NCBI RefSeq assembly: GCF_001647715.1
Contig: NZ_CP015600.1
Coordinates: forward strand, 3,906,001-3,970,000
From: Pseudomonas antarctica
Lineage (GTDB): Bacteria > Pseudomonadota > Gammaproteobacteria > Pseudomonadales > Pseudomonadaceae
DNA: 64,000 nt
Direction: 5' to 3'
Shown piece by piece: positions 8,727-16,670 of the stretch (positions within the stretch are counted from its first letter, which is position 1; each line of letters opens with the position of its first letter). The position numbers and the translations under genes are program-made. The notes beneath the pieces were generated by a model, which saw only the letters and a list, made by a program, of their open reading frames with translations, was not told where the DNA came from and made no database searches.

Positions 8727-8798
8727 GTTGCTGGTAAAACACGGCGATTGACCACGCGTCAAACCAGCAAAGTGTGCATCTACTGTTGCCTGGTAAAC
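8727..8798. promoter_or_regulatory. Candidate enhancer-binding-protein sites upstream of sfnB
   Basis: Three related elements lie 55-125 bases upstream of the predicted start: GTTGCTGGTAAAAC (8727-8740), ACCAGCAA (8763-8770, inverted) and GTTGCCTGGTAAAC (8785-8798). Repeated sites at this distance fit an activator of the NtrC/SfnR class. The assignment to a particular regulator is inference. Confidence 0.5.
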
Positions 8799-8800
8799 AG

Positions 8801-9364
8801 TTAGATCACCACGTTGCGCACAAAGCGCACGGCCACCTCACCGTCATTGCGATAACCGTGGGCCTGACGGCTGGCGAACATGTAGAACTCGCCGGCGGCG
8901 ACGTGCTGTTCTTCGCCATCCAGAATCAGCGTCAGGCGGCCTTCGAAGACGAACAGCTGCACGCTCCAGCCTTCCGGGTCTGGCTCGGGGTTGTAACGAT
9001 CACCTGGTTCCAGGCGCATCTCCCACAATTCCACTTCGCGGCGCGCGGTGGCTTTGGCCAGCAATACGGCTTTACTGCCGGGAATATCGCCGGCCCAGGC
9101 CAGCTCGTTGATGCGGCTGTGGTCACCCGCATCCGGGGCCTGGATCAGGTCGCTGAAGGCCACGTCCAACGCTTCGGCCACACGGTCCAGAGTGGACAGG
9201 CTGACGTTTTTCTCGCCCGCCTCGATAGCCACCAGCATGCGTCGGCTGACCCCGGACTTCTCCGATAGCGCGGTTTGGCTCAAGTCGGCAGCATGCCGCA
9301 GACGACGAACGTTCTGGCTGACGTGTTGCAGGACCGAGGCCCGTTGTGGATTTTCTTTGTGCAC
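8801..9364 (-). CDS. XRE-family transcriptional regulator with C-terminal cupin domain
   Basis: A 187-residue protein with a helix-turn-helix near residues 14-65 (VRRLRHAADLSQTALSEKSG, then SRRMLVAIEAGEKNVSLSTL) and a cupin sensor domain at about 110-187 (GWSVQLFVFEGRLTLILDGE, AAGEFYMFASRQAHGYRNDG). The start is taken as GTG at 9364 because upstream codons overlap the divergent promoter and do not look like protein. It is divergent from an EamA transporter, the usual arrangement in which the regulator senses a small ligand and controls the exporter. Confidence 0.85.
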   Translation of the reverse strand: MHKENPQRASVLQHVSQNVRRLRHAADLSQTALSEKSGVSRRMLVAIEAGEKNVSLSTLDRVAEALDVAFSDLIQAPDAGDHSRINELAWAGDIPGSKAVLLAKATARREVELWEMRLEPGDRYNPEPDPEGWSVQLFVFEGRLTLILDGEEQHVAAGEFYMFASRQAHGYRNDGEVAVRFVRNVVI

Positions 9365-9390
9365 TATATTGCTCAATAGGTAGGTGTGCG

Positions 9391-9400
9391 CAGTATACTG
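9391..9400. promoter_or_regulatory. Palindrome in the XRE-cupin / EamA divergent promoter region
   Basis: CAGTATACTG is a perfect 10-base palindrome in the 92-base gap between the two divergent genes. It contains TATACT, which could serve as a -10 for the EamA gene. It is a candidate operator for the adjacent XRE regulator; there is no second copy nearby to strengthen the case. Confidence 0.35.
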
Positions 9401-9456
9401 CCCAGCGTGCGGCGCATTGTGCGGTCCGTGCCTTTCCCTTGCAAGACCGAGCCGCC

Positions 9457-10386
9457 ATGACCGCCCCGAACGCTTCCACACGTTTCAACCGTTTCAGCAA
9501 AGCCGAATGCATCCTGGTGGTCATCACCATGATTTGGGGCGGCACGTTTTTGCTCGTGCAACACGCCATGACCGTCAGCGGCCCGATGTTTTTTGTCGGC
9601 CTGCGGTTTGCAGCGGCGGCCATCGTGGTGGGCTTCTTTTCATTGCGCACCTTGCGCGGCCTGACCCTGTTTGAATTGAAAGCCGGCGCCTTCATTGGCA
9701 CGTCGATCATGTTCGGCTACGGCATGCAAACCATCGGGTTACAGACCATTCCGAGCAGCCAATCGGCGTTCATTACTGCGCTGTATGTGCCGTTTGTCCC
9801 ACTGCTGCAGTGGCTGGTGCTGGGGCGCCGGCCGGGGCTGATGCCGGCCATCGGCATCATGCTGGCGTTTACCGGGTTGATGCTGCTCACCGGCCCGGCC
9901 GGCGCCTCGCTGAACTTCAGCCCCGGCGAAATTGCCACGTTGATCTGCGCCGTGGCAGTGGCGGCCGAAATCATTCTGATCAGCGCGTTTGCCGGGCAGG
10001 TGGATGTGCGTCGCGTGACCGTCGTGCAATTGGCCACGGCATCGCTGTTGTCGTTTTTGATGGTGGTGCCGATGGGTGAGGCATTGCCGGGGTTCTCCTG
10101 GCTGCTGCTGTTCAGCGCCGTGGGCCTGGGCTTGACCAGTGCAGTGATCCAGGTCGCGATGAACTGGGCGCAGCAAAGTGTATCGCCGACACGCGCCACC
10201 CTGATCTATGCCGGTGAACCGGTGTGGGCCGGCGTGATCGGGCGAATTGCCGGTGAGCGCTTCCCGCCGATTGCGATGGTCGGGGCGGCGTTGATTGTGG
10301 CGGCCGTGATTGTGAGTGAGTTGAAGACGAAGGGGCAGAAGGCGCTCGAACTACGCGATGAAAGGGAACAGGAACAGCAAGGGTAA
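9457..10386 (+). CDS. EamA/DMT-family transporter
   Basis: Inner-membrane drug/metabolite transporter, 309 residues, with about ten hydrophobic segments in two EamA repeats (first starting ECILVVITMIWGGTFLLVQ). The second repeat has the family's GEPVWAGVIG motif before the last helices. The ATG at 9457 (MTAPNAS) is preferred to an in-frame codon at 9346 inside the divergent regulator. Substrate unknown; regulation by the adjacent XRE-cupin protein is likely from the layout. Confidence 0.88.
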   Translation: MTAPNASTRFNRFSKAECILVVITMIWGGTFLLVQHAMTVSGPMFFVGLRFAAAAIVVGFFSLRTLRGLTLFELKAGAFIGTSIMFGYGMQTIGLQTIPSSQSAFITALYVPFVPLLQWLVLGRRPGLMPAIGIMLAFTGLMLLTGPAGASLNFSPGEIATLICAVAVAAEIILISAFAGQVDVRRVTVVQLATASLLSFLMVVPMGEALPGFSWLLLFSAVGLGLTSAVIQVAMNWAQQSVSPTRATLIYAGEPVWAGVIGRIAGERFPPIAMVGAALIVAAVIVSELKTKGQKALELRDEREQEQQG

Positions 10387-10413
10387 GGTCAGACTGCTGG
10401 TGGTGGCTGTCAG

Positions 10414-10444
10414 ATCGCCATCGCGGGCAAGCCCGGCTCCCACA
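10414..10444. repeat. Single REP element
   Basis: ATCGCCATCGCGGGCAAGCC followed by CGGCTCCCACA, one unpaired Pseudomonas REP unit just after the EamA gene and before the antiporter promoter. Confidence 0.75.
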
Positions 10445-10538
10445 GTGTAGGGTGTCGCTTGCTGGAATGGGTTCAGCTGAAACAATGCTAAACCGGGGTT
10501 TTCGGCCTACCTTGTAGGATCCTGCCACATCTTGCCGT

Positions 10539-10567
10539 TTGGTGATCGAGAAAGCGGCACGTATGAT
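10539..10567 (+). promoter_or_regulatory. Candidate sigma-70 promoter of the pha operon
   Basis: TTGGTG (10539-10544) and TATGAT (10562-10567) are spaced by 17 bases; the -10 matches 5 of 6 consensus positions, the -35 three of six. It lies 31 bases upstream of phaA. No strong Shine-Dalgarno is visible before phaA. Confidence 0.45.
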
Positions 10568-10597
10568 GCATCCCAAACTCCCGCAGATTAGAAGCCT

Positions 10598-13519
10598 ATG
10601 TCCCTGATAGTTCTACTGCTGCTGCCTTTTATCGGCAGCTGTCTGGCGGCCTTGCTGCCGCATAATGCACGTAACACCGAATCCCTGCTGGCCGGCCTTG
10701 CGGCCTTGGTCGGCACTATTCAAGTCGCCCTGCTCTACCCCCAGATCGCCCACGGTGGCGTGATCCGCGAAGAATTCATGTGGTTGCCCAGCCTTGGGCT
10801 GAACTTCGTGTTGCGCATGGACGGGTTTGCCTGGCTGTTCTCGATGCTGGTGCTGGGTATCGGCACGCTGGTGTCGCTGTATGCGCGCTACTACATGTCG
10901 CCGGACGACCCGGTGCCGCGTTTCTTCGCATTTTTCCTGGCCTTTATGGGCGCCATGCTCGGCCTGGTGGTTTCCGGCAACCTGATCCAGATCGTGTTCT
11001 TCTGGGAACTGACCAGCCTGTTCTCGTTCCTGCTGATCGGCTACTGGCACCACCGCGCCGACGCCAGGCGCGGGGCTTATATGGCCTTGATGGTCACCGG
11101 CGCGGGCGGTTTGTGCCTGCTGGCCGGCGTGATGCTGCTGGGGCATATCGTCGGCAGCTATGACCTGGACCAGGTGCTGGCGGCGGGCGATCAGATTCGT
11201 GCGCACTCGCTGTACCCGGTGATGCTGGCCCTGGTGCTGATCGGCGCCTTGAGCAAAAGCGCCCAGTTCCCCTTCCACTTCTGGCTGCCCCACGCGATGG
11301 CGGCACCGACTCCGGTTTCTGCCTATTTGCACTCGGCGACGATGGTGAAGGCCGGCGTGTTCCTGCTGGCCCGCCTGTGGCCGTCGCTGTCCGGCAGCGA
11401 AGAATGGTTCTGGATCGTCGGCGGCGCCGGCGCGATCACCCTTCTCCTCGGCGCTTACTGCGCCATGTTTCAGAATGACCTCAAGGGCCTGCTGGCCTAT
11501 TCCACCATCAGCCACCTCGGGCTGATCACCCTGCTGCTGGGCCTCAACAGCCCGCTGGCCGCCGTCGCTGCGGTGTTCCATATCCTCAACCACGCTACCT
11601 TCAAGGCCTCGCTGTTCATGGCGGCGGGCATCATCGACCATGAAAGCGGCACGCGGGATATCCGCAAGCTCAGTGGCCTGGTGCGGCTGATCCCGTTTAC
11701 CGCGACCCTGGCAATGGTGGCCAGCGCATCCATGGCCGGCGTGCCGTTGCTCAATGGCTTCCTGTCCAAAGAAATGTTCTTCGCCGAAACCGTGTTTGTT
11801 TCATCGACCGCCTGGGTGGAAATCGCCCTGCCGATGATCGCGACCATCGCCGGCACCTTCAGCGTGGCGTATGCGCTGCGCTTCACAGTCGACGTGTTCT
11901 TCGGCCCGCCCGCAACCGACCTGCCCCACACGCCTCATGAACCGCCGCGCTGGATGCGCGCACCGGTTGAGTTGCTGGTATTCACGTGCCTGCTGGTGGG
12001 GATTTTCCCGGCCCAGGTAGTCGGTTCGATCCTCGCCGCCGCCGCACTGCCGGTTGTCGGCGGTGTACTGCCCGAGTACAGCCTGGCCATCTGGCACGGC
12101 TGGAATGCACCGATGATCATGAGCCTGGTGGCCATGTCCGGCGGCGTGGTGCTGTACCTGCTGCTGCGCAAGCAACTCAAGCGCGGTCGCTTCAAGTACC
12201 CGCCCGTCATCAGCTACTTCAACGGCAAGCGCATGTTCGAGCGCAGCCTGGTAGTGATGATGCGCGGCGTGCGCAAGATCGAAAAACGCATCAGCACCAA
12301 GCGCCTGCAAACTCAGCTGTTCCTGCTGGTGCTGGCGGCGGTGGTGGCCGGCCTGATCCCAATGCTCAACAGTGGCCTCAGTTGGGGCGACCGGCCGAAG
12401 ATCCCGGGTTCCATCGTATTCGTCACCCTATGGCTGCTGGCAATCGCTTGCGCCTTGGGCGCCGCCTGGCAAGCCAAGTATCACCGGCTGGCAGCCCTGA
12501 CCATGGTCAGCGTGTGCGGCATGATGACGTGCATCACCTTCGTGTGGTTCTCGGCGCCGGACCTGGCGCTCACGCAACTGGTGGTCGAAGTGGTGACCAC
12601 CGTGTTGATCCTGCTGGGCCTGCGCTGGCTGCCACGACGCATCGAAGAAGTGTCGCCATTGCCCAGTTCGCTGCGCAAGGCACGCATCCGTCGCCTGCGT
12701 GACTTCCTGCTGTCCACCGTGGTGGGCGGCGGCATGGCGCTGTTGTCCTACGCGATGCTGACCCGCCAGACGCCCAACGATATCTCCTCGTTCTACCTCA
12801 GCCGCGCCCTGCCCGAAGGCGGCGGCAGCAATGTGGTGAACGTGATGCTGGTGGACTTCCGTGGCTTCGACACCTTGGGCGAAATCACCGTACTCGGCGC
12901 CGTGGCGCTGACGGTCTATGCCCTGCTGCGTCGGTTCCGCCCCTCGAAAGAAAGCATGCAACTGCCCGCACAACAGCGCCAGTTGGCGCCGGACGTGGCC
13001 ACCGACCTGGTCAACCCGCGCCAGGCCAGCGACACCGCCCTGGGCTTCATGATGGTGCCGGCGGTGCTCGTGCGCCTGCTGCTGCCGATTGCGCTGGTGG
13101 TGTCGTTCTATCTGTTTATGCGCGGCCACAACCAGCCGGGTGGCGGGTTCGTCGCAGGCCTGGTGATGTCGGTGGCGTTTATCCTTCAATACATGGTGGC
13201 CGGCACCCAGTGGGTCGAGGCACAGATGAGCCTGCGGCCGATGCGCTGGATGGGCTTCGGCCTGCTCTCTGCAACATTAACCGGGCTTGGCGCATTGTTT
13301 GCCGGGTACCCCTTCCTCACGACCCACACCTGGCATTTCAGCCTGCCGGTGCTGGGCGATATCCATATTGCCAGCGCACTGTTCTTCGACATCGGCGTGT
13401 ACGCCATGGTCGTCGGTTCGACGCTGTTGATGCTCACCGCCCTCGGTCACCAATCCGTGCGGGCCCATAAACCGAGCAACCAGGCGAAAGCCGTTGCCGC
13501 AACGGAAGGAGCCGCCTGA
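10598..13519 (+). CDS. phaA: Monovalent cation/H+ antiporter subunit A (PhaA/MrpA with fused B domain)
   Basis: Large membrane subunit, 973 residues, of the seven-domain Mrp/Mnh/Pha K+ or Na+/H+ antiporter. The N-terminal two thirds is a NuoL-like proton-antiporter domain (PFHFWLPHAMAAPTPVSAYL and LHSATMVKAGVF near residues 227-255; HILNHATFKASLFMAAGIID near 328). The last part, from about residue 810, is a MrpB-like domain (MRGHNQPGGGFVAGLVMSVA), so A and B are fused as is usual in Pseudomonas. First gene of six; it overlaps phaC by one base. Role: cation/alkali tolerance and pH homeostasis at the inner membrane. Confidence 0.95.
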   Translation: MSLIVLLLLPFIGSCLAALLPHNARNTESLLAGLAALVGTIQVALLYPQIAHGGVIREEFMWLPSLGLNFVLRMDGFAWLFSMLVLGIGTLVSLYARYYMSPDDPVPRFFAFFLAFMGAMLGLVVSGNLIQIVFFWELTSLFSFLLIGYWHHRADARRGAYMALMVTGAGGLCLLAGVMLLGHIVGSYDLDQVLAAGDQIRAHSLYPVMLALVLIGALSKSAQFPFHFWLPHAMAAPTPVSAYLHSATMVKAGVFLLARLWPSLSGSEEWFWIVGGAGAITLLLGAYCAMFQNDLKGLLAYSTISHLGLITLLLGLNSPLAAVAAVFHILNHATFKASLFMAAGIIDHESGTRDIRKLSGLVRLIPFTATLAMVASASMAGVPLLNGFLSKEMFFAETVFVSSTAWVEIALPMIATIAGTFSVAYALRFTVDVFFGPPATDLPHTPHEPPRWMRAPVELLVFTCLLVGIFPAQVVGSILAAAALPVVGGVLPEYSLAIWHGWNAPMIMSLVAMSGGVVLYLLLRKQLKRGRFKYPPVISYFNGKRMFERSLVVMMRGVRKIEKRISTKRLQTQLFLLVLAAVVAGLIPMLNSGLSWGDRPKIPGSIVFVTLWLLAIACALGAAWQAKYHRLAALTMVSVCGMMTCITFVWFSAPDLALTQLVVEVVTTVLILLGLRWLPRRIEEVSPLPSSLRKARIRRLRDFLLSTVVGGGMALLSYAMLTRQTPNDISSFYLSRALPEGGGSNVVNVMLVDFRGFDTLGEITVLGAVALTVYALLRRFRPSKESMQLPAQQRQLAPDVATDLVNPRQASDTALGFMMVPAVLVRLLLPIALVVSFYLFMRGHNQPGGGFVAGLVMSVAFILQYMVAGTQWVEAQMSLRPMRWMGFGLLSATLTGLGALFAGYPFLTTHTWHFSLPVLGDIHIASALFFDIGVYAMVVGSTLLMLTALGHQSVRAHKPSNQAKAVAATEGAA

Positions 13520-13863
13520 TGGAAGAAGTCATCGCAATTGCCATTGGAGTCCTGGCGGCCTCCGGCGTCTGGTTGATCCTGCGACCACGGACGTTCCAGG
13601 TGGTGATGGGCCTGTGCCTGCTGTCGTACGGGGTCAACCTGTTCATTTTCAGCATGGGCAGCCTCTTTATCGGCAAGGAGCCGATCATCAAGGACGGCGT
13701 GCCGCAAGACCTGCTGCACTACACCGATCCCCTGCCACAAGCCCTGGTGCTGACGGCGATCGTGATCAGCTTCGCCATGACCGCCTTGTTCCTGGTGGTG
13801 CTGCTGGCTTCCCGGGGCCTGACCGGTACGGACCATGTGGACGGCCGGGAGCCCAAGGAATGA
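13519..13863 (+). CDS. phaC: Monovalent cation/H+ antiporter subunit C
   Basis: A 114-residue NuoK-like membrane subunit with three hydrophobic segments. Family motifs are VMGLCLLSYGVNLFIFSMG and DPLPQALVLTAIVISFAMTA. Its start overlaps the phaA stop by one base and its own stop overlaps the phaD start (ATGA). Confidence 0.95.
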   Translation: MEEVIAIAIGVLAASGVWLILRPRTFQVVMGLCLLSYGVNLFIFSMGSLFIGKEPIIKDGVPQDLLHYTDPLPQALVLTAIVISFAMTALFLVVLLASRGLTGTDHVDGREPKE

Positions 13864-15542
13864 ATTGGGTCAACCAAATGATCGTTGCGCCGATCCTGCT
13901 GCCACTGCTGACGGCCGCACTGATGCTGATGCTGGGCGAAAAACGTCGCCCGCTGAAGGCAAAAATCAACCTGTTCTCCAGCATTGTCGGCCTGGGCATT
14001 GCCATTCTGCTGCTGTACTGGACGCAACAAGGCGGCCCCGGCTCAATCGGCGTGTACCTGCCGGGCAACTGGCAGGTGCCGTTCGGCATCGTACTGGTGG
14101 TGGATCAACTCTCGGCATTGATGCTGGTACTCACCGGCATTATCGGCGTGAGTGCGCTGCTGTTCGCCATGGCTCGCTGGGACCGTGCCGGTACCAGTTT
14201 TCATGCGCTGTTCCAGATCCAGATGATGGGCCTGTACGGCGCCTTTCTCACGGCAGATTTGTTCAACCTGTTCGTGTTCTTCGAGGTGCTGCTGGCCGCG
14301 TCCTACGGCTTGATGTTGCACGGCTCGGGCCGCGCTCGGGTGTCGTCGGGGCTGCATTACATCGCGATCAACCTGCTGGCGTCGTCGCTGTTCCTGATTG
14401 GCGCGGCGATGATCTACGGCGTGACCGGCACGCTGAACTTTGCTGACCTGGCACTGAAAATCCCGCTGGTGCCGGAGGCGGATCGCGGCCTGTTGCACGC
14501 AGGCGCGGCGATTCTGGCGACGGCATTCCTGGCTAAAGCCGGCATGTGGCCGTTGAACTTCTGGTTGGCGCCCGCCTATTCCTCGGCCAGCGCACCGGTG
14601 GCGGCGATGTTTGCGATCATGACCAAAGTTGGCGTGTACACCGTGCTGCGCCTGTGGACCCTGCTGTTCTCCGGCCAGGCCGGTGCTTCGGCGCTGTTTG
14701 GGGGCGACTGGCTGGTGTACGGCGGCATGGCGACCATTATCTGCGCGGCGCTGGCGATGTTGGCCGCGCAACGGCTGGAGCGCATGGCGAGTTTGAGCAT
14801 TCTGGTGTCGGCCGGGATCCTGCTGTCGGCCGTGGGTTTTGCCCAGCCAAGCCTGACCGCCGGCGCGTTGTTCTATCTGGTCAGCTCAACCCTGGCCTTG
14901 AGCGCGCTGTTCCTGCTGGCTGAGTTGATCGAGCGTTCGCGCTCGGCCAATGACCTGCCGTTGGATGAAGAAATCGATGCCCTGCCCAAAGCCATGGAAT
15001 CTCTGCATCCGCGTCCCGGCGTCAACCTTGATGACGAGCAGAAAGCCGTGGTCGGCCAAGTGATTCCCTGGACCATGGCCTTCCTCGGCTTGAGCTTTGT
15101 CGCCTGTGCGCTGCTGATTATCGGCATGCCGCCGTTGTCCGGGTTTATCGGCAAGCTCAGCTTGTTGAGTGCGCTGGTCAACCCAATGGGCCTGGGTAAC
15201 GCGGTGGATGAACCGATCCGGCCGGCCGCCTGGGGCCTGGTGGCGCTCCTGATCCTGTCCGGCCTGGCTTCGCTGATCGCCTTCGCCCGCCTGGGCATCC
15301 AGCGCTTCTGGACCCCGGAAGAGCGTCCATCGCCCCTGCTGCGTCGCTACGAGTGCTTGCCGATCTTCTTCCTGCTCGGCCTGAGCATCATTCTGACCTT
15401 CAAGGCCGAACCGTTGATGCGCTACACCCAAGCCACCGCCGAGAGCCTGAACAATCCGGAACACTATGTGATGGCGGTAATGGCGACGCGTCCGATACCG
15501 AGCCCTGAAGCCAAAACCGCGGCGTTGGAGGTGCAGCCATGA
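13860..15542 (+). CDS. phaD: Monovalent cation/H+ antiporter subunit D
   Basis: A 560-residue NuoN/NuoL-like proton-channel subunit with about 14 hydrophobic helices. Motifs include LFNLFVFFEVLLAASYGLML, KAGMWPLNFWLAPAYSSASA and PVAAMFAIMTKVGVYTVLRL. The ATG at 13860, overlapping the phaC stop, is used rather than an in-frame codon upstream in phaC. Confidence 0.95.
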   Translation: MNWVNQMIVAPILLPLLTAALMLMLGEKRRPLKAKINLFSSIVGLGIAILLLYWTQQGGPGSIGVYLPGNWQVPFGIVLVVDQLSALMLVLTGIIGVSALLFAMARWDRAGTSFHALFQIQMMGLYGAFLTADLFNLFVFFEVLLAASYGLMLHGSGRARVSSGLHYIAINLLASSLFLIGAAMIYGVTGTLNFADLALKIPLVPEADRGLLHAGAAILATAFLAKAGMWPLNFWLAPAYSSASAPVAAMFAIMTKVGVYTVLRLWTLLFSGQAGASALFGGDWLVYGGMATIICAALAMLAAQRLERMASLSILVSAGILLSAVGFAQPSLTAGALFYLVSSTLALSALFLLAELIERSRSANDLPLDEEIDALPKAMESLHPRPGVNLDDEQKAVVGQVIPWTMAFLGLSFVACALLIIGMPPLSGFIGKLSLLSALVNPMGLGNAVDEPIRPAAWGLVALLILSGLASLIAFARLGIQRFWTPEERPSPLLRRYECLPIFFLLGLSIILTFKAEPLMRYTQATAESLNNPEHYVMAVMATRPIPSPEAKTAALEVQP

Positions 15543-16027
15543 AGCGTCTGTTGCCTGCCCCATGGTTGTCGCTGGCATTGTGGGTGTTGTGGCTGGTGCT
15601 GAACTTGTCGATCAGCCCCGGCAACCTGTTGCTGGGCGCGCTGCTGGGTTTTCTCGCGCCGCTGCTGATGGCACCGCTGCGCCCGTTGCCGATCCGCATC
15701 CGCCGCCCAGGCGTGATCATCCGCCTGTTTTTTCGGGTGGGGCGCGACGTGATCGTTTCCAATCTGCATGTGGCATGGGGCGTGTTGGTCTGCGGCTCGC
15801 GGCCACCGCGCTCGAGGTTTGTGAAAATCTCGCTGGACCTGCGCGACGCCAACGGCCTGGCCGTGCTGTCGATGATCACCAGCGTCACGCCCGGCACCGT
15901 CTGGTCGGAACTGGCGCTGGACCGCAGTATTTTGCTGATCCACGTGTTCGACCTGGATGACGAAGCGCAGTTTATCCAGCACTTCAAACACGCCTACGAG
16001 CGGCCCCTGATGGAGATCTTCGAATGA
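15539..16027 (+). CDS. phaE: Monovalent cation/H+ antiporter subunit E
   Basis: A 162-residue MrpE-type subunit: two N-terminal hydrophobic segments, then a soluble part with VISNLHVAWGVLV-like family sequence and MITSVTPGTVWSEL. The ATGA overlaps at both ends keep it tightly coupled to phaD and phaF. Confidence 0.93.
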   Translation: MKRLLPAPWLSLALWVLWLVLNLSISPGNLLLGALLGFLAPLLMAPLRPLPIRIRRPGVIIRLFFRVGRDVIVSNLHVAWGVLVCGSRPPRSRFVKISLDLRDANGLAVLSMITSVTPGTVWSELALDRSILLIHVFDLDDEAQFIQHFKHAYERPLMEIFE

Positions 16028-16302
16028 GCGCCCTGCTCTCCAATGCGATCCTGCTCAGCCTGTTCCTGTTTTCCCTGGCGATGGTGCTGACGCTGTTACG
16101 CCTGTTCAAAGGCCCTTCCGCGCAGGACCGGGTCCTGGCGCTGGATTATCTGTACATCCTGGCGATGCTGATGATGCTGGTGCTCGGCATTCGCTATGCC
16201 AGTGACACCTACTTTGAAGCGGCGCTGCTGATTGCGCTGTTTGGCTTTGTCGGGTCGTTCGCCCTGGCCAAATTCCTGCTGCGTGGCGAGGTGATTGAAT
16301 GA
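16024..16302 (+). CDS. phaF: Monovalent cation/H+ antiporter subunit F
   Basis: A 92-residue membrane protein with three hydrophobic helices and the MrpF motif LRLFKGPSAQDRVLALD. Overlaps phaE and phaG by 4 bases each. Confidence 0.93.
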   Translation: MSALLSNAILLSLFLFSLAMVLTLLRLFKGPSAQDRVLALDYLYILAMLMMLVLGIRYASDTYFEAALLIALFGFVGSFALAKFLLRGEVIE

Positions 16303-16643
16303 TGCCGTTATGGGTTGAAGTGAGCGTGGCGCTATTGCTGGTGCTGAGCAGCGTGTTTGCGTTGATCGGCGCGATCGGGTTGCTGCGCATGAAGGACTTT
16401 TTCCAGCGCATGCACCCACCCGCGCTGGCCTCGACGCTGGGCGCGTGGTGTGTGGCGTTGGCGTCGATTATCTACTTTTCGGTACTCAAGTCCGGGCCGG
16501 TATTGCACGGGTGGTTGATTCCGATTTTGTTGTCGATCACGGTGCCGGTGACCACGCTGCTATTGGCGAGGACGGCGCTGTTCCGTAAGCGCATGGCCGG
16601 CGATGATGTGCCTGCCGAGGTGAGTAGTCGCCGAGCCAAATAG
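16299..16643 (+). CDS. phaG: Monovalent cation/H+ antiporter subunit G
   Basis: A 114-residue MrpG subunit with three hydrophobic helices and the family's IGLLRMKDFFQRMHPPALAS. It closes the operon; its stop is 28 bases from the convergent toxin-like gene and no clear intrinsic terminator is visible between them. Confidence 0.93.
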   Translation: MMPLWVEVSVALLLVLSSVFALIGAIGLLRMKDFFQRMHPPALASTLGAWCVALASIIYFSVLKSGPVLHGWLIPILLSITVPVTTLLLARTALFRKRMAGDDVPAEVSSRRAK

Positions 16644-16670
16644 CCGAGCGACTCCATCAGCCCGTCGGCA

